NCBI GenBank assembly: GCA_020726505.1 | Contig: JAHLEZ010000044.1 | Span: 62,001 to 126,000 of the forward strand | Reading direction: 5' to 3' | DNA length: 64,000 nt | Origin: Leptodontidium sp. MPI-SDFR-AT-0119 | Lineage: Eukaryota > Ascomycota > Leotiomycetes > Helotiales > Leptodontidiaceae | Part shown: positions 30,800 through 41,237 of the stretch, in pieces | How positions within the stretch are numbered: position 1 is the stretch's first letter | How the letters are laid out: every line of letters starts with the position of its first letter | Made by a program: the position numbers and the translations under genes | Notes under the pieces: model-generated | Told to the model about the DNA's origin: nothing | What the model saw: only the letters and a program-made list of their open reading frames with translations | The model's database searches: none

Positions 30800-31296
30800 G
30801 TTATTTTGCCGAATTTGTTACTTAGGGCTTCGTACAATATTATTCTCTTGTAGTTGTATTTAATAATAATAAAGATATTCAAAAAAGGTAAAGCTTCTTC
30901 CTCACGAGCCTTTGCCTTCGTATCTTTTGATACAACCTTCTTCAAGTAAGCGTTGCAAGATCTTTCTCGTGTCTCCTTGCCTCGATGATGTTTAACTCTT
31001 TTCGTAACAGTTAGACCGATTCCTAAGTGGAATTCATCGCAAAAGGCTACATCAACCCAATTCTTTAAATGCGGTCGAATCTTCAATTGCTCGGTAGCGT
31101 GTTCTCTACGTGCGCGAGCTTGCGATTCAGGCAATTCCTTCTCCTCCTCGCACACTACGTTGATTATGTCCTCATCCTTTCGATACGTAATTTGTACAGC
31201 TTGAGGCTCGACAGTTCGCTTTCCTAGAGGCTTGAAATGTGTCGATTTTGGGAGGGTAACATCGTAACCTTGTACTGCGCGATTGCATTCTCGCAC
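30800..31296 (-). pseudogene. Tc1-like DDE transposase fragment
   Basis: The minus-strand frame contains WVDVAFCDEFHLGIGLTVTK, RVKHHRGKETRERSCN, SKDTKAKAREEEALPFLNIF and a GYNY-like KYNYKRIILYEAL. The DEFHLG segment matches the first catalytic region of a fungal Tc1-type transposase group, and the SKDTKAKAREEE text is characteristic of it. The second and third catalytic regions are missing because the frame is replaced by the AAA fragment near 30800. No terminal inverted repeats found. N-terminal DNA-binding part not recognised. Confidence 0.55.
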
Positions 31297-33116
31297 TTTG
31301 ACCCCATCTCCGCATCAGTACCAAGAGCAGTTGCCGTACGAAGTTCGTTTAACGATGTCAATTCGGCGGTACCACATTGCAAGACCGGCGTTCTTGAATC
31401 CTTTGGGGGTCTGACCCTATGCTGATTGTAAGCTCGTGGTTGACTTCGTCTCTGTTTCCCTTCATACTACACCATAGATCCGGAGAACAAACTGATAGTC
31501 GCAAGTACAGAAAATTACACCCTACAGCGCGCTCTGTCATAGCACAGCCTTATTCCTCCTCTCCTTCGTCTCCTTCTGGTTTGACATATTCACAATCAAC
31601 TCCCTATGTACGGAAGACATCGACCTTGTCGACGGCTACTCGTACTTCCTTGTCGCAGGTCTAATATCGCTCGACTGGTCCGTCGACTGGCAGGCTGTGT
31701 TAGTAAGCCTCCAGGTTACTCTGCCGTTGCTGATTTGGAGTGCTACCAGTTGGGCATTGGTTCTTTAAGACGTTTCTTCCATGCATATACTGGCTGTACA
31801 GGCAAGCTATGAGGTCGCACAGAGAGGCGATATGGACATCAGTAGGTTGTCGAGGAGGAACGGTAGTAGCTGTCGAGACCGGAGGGGGAGCGGTAGAAGG
31901 TCAGGACATAGAAAAAAGAACCGAGGAGGCGCCATTGAGGACAGACGAACAAAGGATGCAGATATATGGACAGACATGAGCAGGAAGTCTCAAGCTGGCG
32001 AAGGAGTGGAGAGTCAAGACGCATTAGGAGACCAGAGAAATAAAGGAGCCAGCTCCTTATCGACAGTTGGTACGAGATGATCCATTGCTACTTTTATTGC
32101 GTCATGAATATTACCAAGTCTAACTCTGTATTTAAAGGGGTTAAAAGTAGGAAATGTGGTTTTTAAAGACGAGTCATTTTATAAATTTAAAGGTTATGTT
32201 ATAAACTATGTAGTAGCTACTCTAGATAGCTTTTCGATTGAAAATATTTACGAGGACCGTAGAAAGAATGTCTATAAAATCCTTGATCCTAGAAAAGGGT
32301 TTAAGGAAACGGCGATATCTGCTTAGGGATTTAATATAATGATGTCGGACAGGAGACGAGCAGGCGTGTCAGCTAGTGGAATCTTGCACGATCGTGGGGT
32401 GAATGGTTTCGGTGTGGAAAGATTAATTGAATTGAGCGTTAAGTTACCCCTTAAAAGAAGGGAACTGAAATCTGGCATATACATGAAGAATGCTTACGCA
32501 AGCATCCACTAGGCCTTCTCGAGCATAAGACAACGCGCATTGTACGACAAATGAAAAAGATAATTTAGAGTATATACGATAGAAAAAGGACCGTAAGTAA
32601 AAGAGAGCCTAGATACTTGTATTAACTCACTTAATTTATAGTATAAGTCTCTAATTACGGAAAGTAAGTACTATTTTAATATGTTTTATCGCATTTATCT
32701 TAGAAATATTAAGTATATTATTCTTAGGTAGTATCGAAAGTAAGCTGGGTAAGTACTGGATATACGTTACGAAGATTATTTAAGATACCCTTCACTCGTG
32801 CTAACTTATAAATATCTAGCATATAACTAAAGCACCCATAACTAATCGCAAAATTACAAAGTACTGGATGCAGATTTTTAAATAATGCAACCCCTATGGT
32901 GGTCAAATGTCTTTTGTAAACGAAATCTTCCACTTCCTTTCGCTGCTGAGAGATGAGTTGGTTTAGTACACCTAATGATTTATCTGAGTCGATAAGCAAA
33001 TGAGCAAGAAGAATTGAGTAGTGCTGGCAGTTCCATAACATGCAGTAGTATACGATAAATCTCTCATGAATATCCTGTGCTAAAAGTAAAATTAGCTTGA
33101 AATTCAGCTTTTTATT
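31297..33116. other. Degenerate DNA with short unassigned ORFs
   Basis: The N-terminal side of the transposase should lie just above 31300 but decays into noise. Plus-strand ORFs at 31740-32080 overlap each other in several frames and look non-coding. A minus-strand 105-codon ORF at 32724-33041 (LGVLNQLISQQRKEVEDFVY and HLTTIGVALFKNL) could be a fragment of a host protein but I cannot name it. 32100-32700 is AT-rich. Confidence 0.35.
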
Positions 33117-33497
33117 TTAAAACCCACCGAGTTTTTCAATTTGCTCAGTCGCAATTACAGTCTGACCAACTTTTTGGACAGCATCAATCTTTTCAACCAT
33201 TTCTCGACTCCATTTTTTGGTCCGAGAAAGAGTAGGTTCACACCCATATAAGCCAGGAACGCTTGAGCCAAGTCCAAAATACTCTGCTTCAAGGAAGCTC
33301 TCTTTAGTTAGAGATCGTCGCTGACTGTGGGGGCTAAGGGGTCCTAACACCGCTAATTCCCAGTGTCTGGCAATATTAAAGTTGGCAGTTACCGAAGGCA
33401 AGGACCCATCTGGCAATATATTATGCCAGACTGATGAAGTGGGAAACACAAGGCAAGAGTCAAGAGGGCGCGATACAATGAATACGTTCCGACTCAT
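33117..33497 (-). CDS. Unassigned ORF fragment, 126 codons
   Basis: An open minus-strand frame with text such as ARHWELAVLGPLSPHSQRR, EAEYFGLGSSVPGLYGCEP and KKWSREMVEKIDAVQKVGQT ends in a normal stop. Composition is protein-like and better than its surroundings, so it is probably the C-terminal part of a real or recently dead gene. No family recognised; no initiator context of note. Confidence 0.3.
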   Translation of the reverse strand: MSRNVFIVSRPLDSCLVFPTSSVWHNILPDGSLPSVTANFNIARHWELAVLGPLSPHSQRRSLTKESFLEAEYFGLGSSVPGLYGCEPTLSRTKKWSREMVEKIDAVQKVGQTVIATEQIEKLGGF

Positions 33498-33895
33498 TCT
33501 AATAAAGTTTCTTATTAAAGGGAATAAAGAGTATAGCCGCTACCAGCTCGATTTAAAAAGGGATTATATACTACTTCTTTTAGGCTAGTACACAGATAGT
33601 GATTAGGAGGCCAAGCCTGTAATTAGGCAGGGGTTTAAGCGTGAGCAGGGGTCGATTAGACTGCTTCCTCTCCTGTCATCATAAATCTAGAAAATGAGGT
33701 TCATTTCGGCCGAATGTCTTCGATGCATCTAAAAATATGAAACACTGACCAGCATGCTGTAACGGTCGTGTATTTACTCGGTGCAAACACGGGGTGGTTA
33801 GGATCTCGGAAGATCAAGAGATACGTGTATCACGTACGGTCGAAGACAGTTACTAGTATGGGTGAAGATACTATTGAAAGTTGAGCACGAAGCTC
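33498..33895. other. No gene seen
   Basis: About 400 bp of mixed composition without an ORF of interest. Confidence 0.3.
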
Positions 33896-34620
33896 CTATC
33901 TAATGGCAGACGCAACATCCGTGTCTCGCGACTGGTTCATTCGGCCTTTACGACGACTTGCGCGATCGAAGCCCCGTTGCTGCGGATCATCAATAGTCTT
34001 GCCACTACATTCAGAACCCACCTCGTCGTCAAGGACATCGTTACCCATGATCCTGCGAACATGATTCGAGACGGGTCCAATTAAAGGCCGGTCCTCAGAG
34101 TCATCGATAACGATTGGCGTGCTGATGTTTCCCATGGTAGTGATATGGAGGTCGTAGCCCACTGACTTCGTGTAAAGATTGCCAGGCGGAGATAAGCTTG
34201 GTGGGCCTTCTAGGGAAGATGAGCCCTGGCTCGTCGTATCGTCACCCAGATGGGGCATTGACTGTGGCTCCTGACGTATTTTGTCGTCAGCCAGATGAAG
34301 GCTGAGTGGCGAGTCCTGGTTCATCGCCTCGTCAGGCAGCAAGTCGGATGTGCCTTCCGCCGGAGATGAGCGCTGGCTTCTCATTTTGTCAGCTCGAGGG
34401 GAGCTTGACGGTGACTCCTGATGCGTCTCATCATCCAGAGTAACGCATAGTGCCGAGTCCTGGTTCGTCGCCTCATTAGCTAGGAAATGGGGTGTGCCTT
34501 TCGCGGAAGGTGGGCCCTGGCTTGTCGCATCTTCAAATCGAGGAAGGCTTGGCGATGGCTCCTGGCTCGTCGCATCATCAGTTGGGAGAGGGCTTCGCAG
34601 GTTGTAGATGAAGTTGATTC
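33896..34620 (-). CDS. Repeat-rich, probably disordered protein segment (about 240 codons)
   Basis: One minus-strand frame is open from about 34620 to the stop at 33896; the first ATG is at 34384. The upstream two thirds consist of imperfect repeats of roughly 20 residues rich in Asp, Ser, Gln and Pro (DDATSQEPSPSLP, EDATSQGPPS, ANEATNQDS, PDEAMNQDSPLS, GDDTTSQGSSS). The C-terminal part is different (STPIVIDDSEDRPLIGPVSN and a basic RASRRKGRMNQSR). It is likely the tail of a larger nuclear or cytoplasmic protein whose 5' part was lost or displaced by the LINE at its upstream side. Function unknown. Confidence 0.4.
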
Positions 34621-35699
34621 GCCCGGTTCTAAACCTAAAGGGCCTTAGTCTATATTACATAATCCACTTCGTTCAGTGTTTCTATGACCTCCTAAAGCCC
34701 ATATAGAAATGCCTCTTCCAGTGTTTTCCACTTTCAGTAATTGCCCTGATTAAACGAGGTCTCGTGTGTGGTTAGTAGTAAGTGAGCTTGAAGATCATTC
34801 CTCCAAGTGTTTAATGTCTTATCGTCGGCGACTGAAGCGAGACCTACTGGGGATACAAGGGGTGTTAGGGGTTAGTCGGGGTGAGAGAATGAGATGGGAT
34901 TTACGGTTGTAGAGTGTTAATTGCTTGTTCTACTTCTATATCTAGTCGTCTTGTGGCAATGGCGAACTTGATCGTTACTCGAACCGCGTCTATATTTAGT
35001 GTTTATTTCTCTGGGTCAGATGGGGATTTCCCCCCTAAGTAAAAGGAGAGATTACCTCTTCTTGTGACTGTTTGTGCTAACATTTATGTTCGGTATATAT
35101 CCCATCTCGTGTATTAGAAGAGAAAGTGCTTAACCGTTTCCCTTGCTTGGCTATATTAGTATTAGTCTGATTCCGCTACTCTAATCCGATGGAGGTATCT
35201 ATTGAGTCGTGCTATTCCTGTTCAGAGTTGTGCTAATACGCTTGCTTCTTTCCGCTTGAGACTGTCGTAAAGGATACGAGTGTACTTGCCTAGCAATACT
35301 GTGTCTATTTCTTTCGAGTACTTTCTTACTCCGTCTAGTATAGTCCTTGTTTCCTCTTTCGCTATGGCGTTGTTTATAATAGTGGACTTGGCTTGTAGAT
35401 ATTGTCTTTGTAGTGTTTGACTTGGCTCGGTGGCTTTTCGCGCTGCTTCCTTTACTCTGCCGCCTAGTTCGAAGCTCCCCTGAGATGGGATCTACATTAT
35501 AGAGACAGAATTTCCCCCTTTTCTAAGTCTACTAATTGACTCGTAGATCTTTTCAATACTAGCTTGCCCTAATTAATGTTTTAGTTAACTTGTTACTAGG
35601 AGGGCCCCTTAGTTACTAGTGACAATAGTGACCTGTCTTCCCACTAGATATAATAGGAGCTATTCTATTACTATAGTAATTACGGCGAGTTTAGCTATA

Positions 35700-37600
35700 T
35701 ATAAGTTATATTCTATTCTTACTCCTAAGGTAGCTGAGTATGTGATCGGCTCTTTACTCGTTACAATACCGAGGGTGTCGTAGATGGCTCCTCCCATCCC
35801 AACTCTCCTTTTCCTCGCGGATGAGCTTGTTACAATTCGTATACCGTAAATGGAATTCGTAGCGTCTATAGCCTCCTCCGCTCCAAGGTTAATTATAGAC
35901 GGGAGTCGTTCCTCCCACGGAGCTATTACATACGGCTAAATGACTTCTATCTTGTCTATTAGTGTGTTTTAGTGCGCGCGAGCTATCCTTTGTAATAGTG
36001 AGGTGAATCTTCGGAGTTCTCTAGTGTTTAGTTTCGAGAGTGGGTTCGTCTTAGGTAGTGTGTGGAGGTTGACTTATAACTTCGTGGCTCTCTCTATATG
36101 CCGCTCAGCTACTATACGTATATTAGCCTCGGCTTCTATAACTACAGTTGTTACTATTCAGAAAGCTCTTGTGATGGCCTACGCTCTAACTCTTTGTATT
36201 TTGTTTATTAAGGCTATGCTTTTGTATCCGCAAGTATACATCTAAACGTTCGAGGCGTAATCCACGACTAGTGCTACCGTCGCTCTAAATAACTGCCTTG
36301 TAGTTAAGGGGGAAACTAGCCGCAGTCGTTTCAGTACTATAGCGGCTAAAAGGCCCTTAGTCGTTGCTTTTCCGATGTGTTACATATACTAGAGTCCCGA
36401 GTTTATAATTACTCCTAAGATCTTGGCCGTTTCCTTTAATGTAATTGCTTTACCTTTGATAGTGAACGGTTTAGTGCTAGTTCAGTCCGGCCGCCTAGTG
36501 AAATGAATTATTACTGTCTTGTCCCCTTCGAACGTGGCTCTGCTCCGCCTCTCCTATTCTATTACTCTGTCGATAATAGCTTGAATACCCTTTCTATTCG
36601 CTTCTACTAATAGCCCTATAACCCACGCGTTATAATTATCTATAAATGCCATTACTCCCCTATTTACATTTACTTTGTGTTAAACTAAGTCGGCATTAAA
36701 AAAGAGGAATAATATTAGCGAAAGTAGTAACCCTTGTAGTAAGCCTACTTGTGGCAGTGACTATTATTGAGAGGTGTGGCTATTGACTAAGATAGTTACT
36801 GTGTGTTCTGAGCAAAAGGCATTAATCTACTACACTAAAGCCGGCGGGATGCCTCTCGCTACGAGTCTCTATAATAGTTTGTCCTTATACACCTTATTAT
36901 ATACGCCCTTTACGTCGAAGCTAACTAAGCTGAGGACTTTCTTTGATCTCCATGTATTATAGATGTGTTCTTGTAGTAGTAGGAGTGCCTATTTAGTAAA
37001 GCGCTTCTTTCTGGCCCTAAAGTAGTTCGTGGGGAGTAGACTTAAAGTCTCTACTACGTGCGATATTCTTTTAGTAACTACTAACTCTAGTGTCTTTCCG
37101 AGTGTGGAGAGTAGCGAGATTGGCCTCCACGCCTTTGCGACTGTGTAGTCTCCCTTGTTCGGCTTCTTTAATAGTATAATCTTAGCATTTCTTTATTGCG
37201 TAGGGAGCTCCCTTTTATTTAACGATGTCTAGAAGAGGAGTAACACTCTGTCTTTTACTACCGGCTATACTTGCTTCTATACTATGACTAGTAACCTATT
37301 ATCTCCTGGCGCCTTCTATGACTTCGCCGCAAAAATTCTCTGTTCTACTTCTTCTATCGTTAGGGGAGGTATAACTACTGTAACTCGCTATAGGCGTGGT
37401 CCTTTATCTTCTATCCTCACTAATAGTAAGGGAAAGAACACTAACAATAGTTCTTCCGCTTGTTTAGTTTTGTCCTTCGTAGTAGATCCGTTTCTTTTTA
37501 TTAACGGCGGTATCTTGTCAAATGTTGCGCTATTATTAAGATCTAGGTACTTTATTACTTACTAGATGTTTGTGTTATTTACGAGGAAATCATCTTAGTA
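35700..37600 (-). pseudogene. Dead LINE reverse transcriptase
   Basis: The antisense of 37284-37565 carries the linker just before the RT domain: DKIPPLIKRNGSTTKDK, PLTIEEVEQRIFAAK and KAPGDNRLL. Further text continues in the same frame past TAG/TAA codons. The catalytic FVDD region is expected near 36650 but is badly mutated. Stops are of RIP type. Confidence 0.65.
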
Positions 37601-37899
37601 AGCCTTTTTTTACCTCTTGACGGCATTATAGTATTCCTTAGTAACGTCATTTACTTGTTATTCTAAGTTTAGAAATATATAACTCATTCGCTATTGAGTT
37701 CTTGCTTAGTTCCTCTAGTATATATAGACTCGCTAAAGCTAGGTGAGGTCCGTGGTCCACCATCTCTTTGTATATAGTAAAGGCTTAGCCTTTAAAGTAA
37801 GTACATAGACTGCCTCTAGTACCGCTATTATTACCTCATTAGCCTGTTACTATACACTGCCACTAAATAGAACGAAGCGAAGAGTAGTAGTAATCCTAG

Positions 37900-38700
37900 C
37901 CTTTATGTCGGTTCACGGAGTATTCTTAAAAAGTAGCCTTACTTTAATAACTCGTTCCGGAGTCGCGACGTCGAAAGTCGTCTGAATTACTCTGTGATCA
38001 GATTTATACTTAGTCGTGTGGACTATACACTTTACTACTGACGTTGCCAATTCCTTAGAAGCTAGTACTAGATCAATTGTTGACTCGTGATTCCCCCGTT
38101 GCCACGTCTTCGTACCCCTCGGGAGCAAGCTATAAAGAGTATATTTACTTATAAGGTCAATAATCGGATCGGCCTCTCCTTGCCTTTCCCGTGAGATGTC
38201 CTCTCCTCCCTATAATTGATTATGCCGGTTGAAATCCCCGGTAATTACTATATTTACTCGGGTGTTAATCCTCTTGCGTGTTTCCCTTATTATTTAGTGT
38301 AGTTCGTAGATCGCAACCCTTAATGCCTCTGTATCCTGCGGTTCAACGTAGACTGACACTACTAGTATCGACCGGTCTAAGAGTCGCAACACTGCTGCCG
38401 TGAGGTCCGATGATTACATTAGTACTTGTTCTGCTTCAATGTCCTTCCGAATCTAGAGTATACTCCGAAACGCCCACTTTTCCTTACGTTAGACTGTGGG
38501 CACTATTTTAGTCTAGTTTGAGTGTCTTATAGGGACTGTCACTAGAGTACCGTCGATAATCCTCGTATATAGCTTAGATATCGCTAATACTTTATAATCC
38601 TTTAGTTGTTTATTACTTATTAAACTGTGTTATACTTCTCGCTACTTCCGGACATTTAATTGAAGTATTTGGAAGGTTTTATATATCCCGGGAGCTGTGA
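37900..38700 (-). pseudogene. Dead LINE endonuclease (apurinic-type)
   Basis: The best-preserved piece is 37913-38128: LPRGTKTWQRGNHESTIDLV, then LASKELATSVVKC, YKSDHRVIQTTFDVATPERV. The STIDLVLAS and SDHR motifs are the late catalytic motifs of LINE endonucleases in the exonuclease-endonuclease-phosphatase superfamily. Upstream parts are broken by stops. Confidence 0.7.
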
Positions 38701-38749
38701 CGTGTTCCGTAGTTCCCGCTGAGCGATTCATGTAGCCCTCCGCATATAA

Positions 38750-39830
38750 TACACTTTAGTATTACTACTTGACATTCACTGTAATAGTGTCCTACTTAAG
38801 CGCATCTAACACAGACTTGCAGTTATATATATAAGTACACCTTGTGCCCTGTTTCCTGACATCTATAGCATTTCTGCGGGCTATATCGCGGCTCGAAAAC
38901 CCTAGTGTAAGCCGACTCTCCTGCGACATAGAAGTATTAGTCTTATAATAGTCGTACTACTTCGCTGCCTTTTGTGACATAGACAACTATTAATCCGTAA
39001 GCTTTCCTTGTGTCTTTCCTACTCAGCCACCTGATCTTGGCTATATAGACGTCGTTTTCCTTTCCTAGGACGTCAGTAACCCCAAGTAGAACCTTTCCCT
39101 CTTAGTCGAGAATAGCTATTCGATTGGCATTGTCTACTTTCACTAAGTATAGTTAGTCTCGCAGTACTCGGGCACCCGCCGTTACTATCTTTTGGGCTAC
39201 TTCCTTAACCCGTTGGAGTTCGGCTTTATCTCTATAAGCTATCTTAATACGTTCCGTGTTCCTGGCGTCCCTGATCACAGTAGCGTAGCGCCAATTTGCG
39301 TGCCTATTTATAGTACAGATCTCCTCCTTAATCGCCTTCCTAACTACTCTTGGTTGTGCCTTACTCCTCTCTTCCTCCCGCACTCCCGATATATTAATCG
39401 TGTAGTAGAGTGTGTTAGTTATATTAGATGCTATACTAATATTAAGTTGGCTGGCTAAGGACAATAAGTTAATTAATCTTATGAGGACTGAGGCGTATAA
39501 TTGCTGCGGGGATTGGCCTATTGATGCTCTTAATCTTAACACATAGTTTGTGCTCGATACCATCTCTACTAGTTGTGTTTTAGTCTCTGTAAGTTAGGCT
39601 TTGATCTCTACTAGTTCTGCCTTGAGTTCTAAGTTATTGGCCTTTATTTCCTCGTTACTACTCTTTAACTCCTCAACCACTGAGAGGATAATGGACAGTG
39701 CGTCGCTTTCCCCTTTTCTCGTCTTTATATTGCCTCTAGCCGCTACTCGAGTTGGTGTCCTAAGTCGGCGTCGCGTGCGATCTAATCGTGGGGCGTCTAG
39801 CGTCTCTGCCATCACTTCAATCACGTTATC
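38750..39830 (-). pseudogene. Dead LINE ORF1 with zinc knuckle
   Basis: 39153-39563 reads EEERSKAQPRVVRKAIKEEI, RYATVIRDARNTERIKI and KIVTAGARVLRD, characteristic ORF1 text of this LINE group. Downstream, near 38850-38885, KCYRCQETGHKV is a CCHC knuckle start. The N-terminal part (39594-39824) contains basic RRLRTPTRVAARGN and a coiled segment ELKSSNEEIKANNLELKAEL. Confidence 0.7.
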
Positions 39831-40180
39831 TGTATTACACTCGTCACTGTCCTCCTAATTCCTTACTTTATCAGATCTTTGGCTCAGTGTTACAAAACGG
39901 TTGCCGTCAGCTGCCTTTCCGCCACGCTTCATCTTGTCCTGTTCTAGAGCCTTGGTCGTCAATATTCGTTCGCGACGCGACTGACGCGTCGGGCCCGAAT
40001 CCTCTACTACCCTTTCTATCGTCCCTCTCCCCGACTGCTGAATCGAATTCTGAATTAACTGCTGAATCGAATAACTCTGCGCTGCCTTCTAGGTTCAGCT
40101 TCCTCTGTCGGGGGCAGTGCTATAGTCCGATGTTCTTCGCAGGTTGTATGCGACGAATCCACTCACTGTGAGGGAATGAT

Positions 40181-41237
40181 CAGGTGACTTTCATATTTGT
40201 GAATAAGTCTCACTTTATGAATATTATGTAATAGAAAAACTCAAGACAGAGCTCTACAATACAGAAAGAGCCTTGGATTCAGTATTCGATTTATTATTCG
40301 ATTAAGCAGACTAGGAGCGGGAGGATGGAAAGGGTGGTGGAGGACTCGACCCTGACGCGTTAGTCGCGTCGCGAACGAACGAAGACCCCGAAGGCCTTGG
40401 AACTAGAAAAGAGAAGGTATGGTGGAAAATCAGTTAACGGCAATCTATTGTCTGTCCCTGCGTGCCGAGACGCACCCTGTAACGAGACGACTCTGTAGTT
40501 TTGGAATCACAACTTTTTTCTTAGCAAGTCTATGAACTTGTTATTTTTGTATTAATTTTTTTAATTATTTGTTCCTAAGGAGACCACTTAAGAATAAGAA
40601 AAAGAGTACGACTAATGTTGCTATCGATTGTTTTAATTATGCCACCGATCGCCGCTTCCGCTGTTCCCCCCCTGCTTAATCGCGACTGCTAAAGTCTTAT
40701 CAAAATTCGGAGCACTTAAGGAAAGGTCCTATTACGAAATAATATGGCTCCAAATTTTTAAAACACTCAGAGGAACAGAATGCAGTCCGGGAGTTACGCC
40801 GGTGCGATGAGAGGGTCTGCATGTTTCAGTGCTTAAATAACAATTACTATATTCACACCCGGGTTCGCTATATGCCTTCGAAATGAGCTGATAAGCAGAA
40901 CTTATCGTTGGTGCGTTTGGCGGGGCGGTTACGCGAAATCGTATGCGATTACCTAAGTCCTGTTGATAAGTGCGCCGCGCCTTCGAGGGGCCGCATCTCG
41001 AGCACCGCCGGCTTCAATTTTATAATAAAGGCACCGTTAGAACCGCGCGCGCGCGGCCGTCAAAATGGGCCTATAGGCGAGCGATTTGGACAAGTAGTTG
41101 CCGAGATATTAAGAGGCAAAAGTCACGTGATATCAAGGGAGGTACAAGACCGAGGGCACTCGCGACACGTAATATAAGGGTCTATAAAAGAGGTAGATTT
41201 TAAGTAGAAGGAAGTCCTAGCTAGCTACTATAGCCCT
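40181..41237. other. Flank between LINE relic and Crypton, no gene seen
   Basis: Presumed LINE 5' side, then mixed sequence. A short plus-strand stretch near 40694 (SKFGALKERSYYE) resembles the start of the LINE ORF1 fragment at 28133 (SKFGPLRERL) and may be another tiny LINE piece. 40908-41203 holds overlapping ORFs without family resemblance. Confidence 0.35.

Larger units (their letters stand above)
34621..40180 (-). mobile_element. RIP-degraded Tad-type LINE, about 5.5 kb
   Basis: Minus-strand reading gives, in order, ORF1 (about 39830-38750), an endonuclease (about 38700-37900), reverse transcriptase (about 37600-36000) and a downstream RNase H-like and C-terminal part (about 35700-34700). 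The order and local text match fungal Tad-type LINEs. Frames are cut by many TAG/TAA/TGA codons at presumed Gln, Trp and Arg positions. The 3' boundary is uncertain and no tail or target duplication was found. The element is old and cannot encode functional products. Confidence 0.75.
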
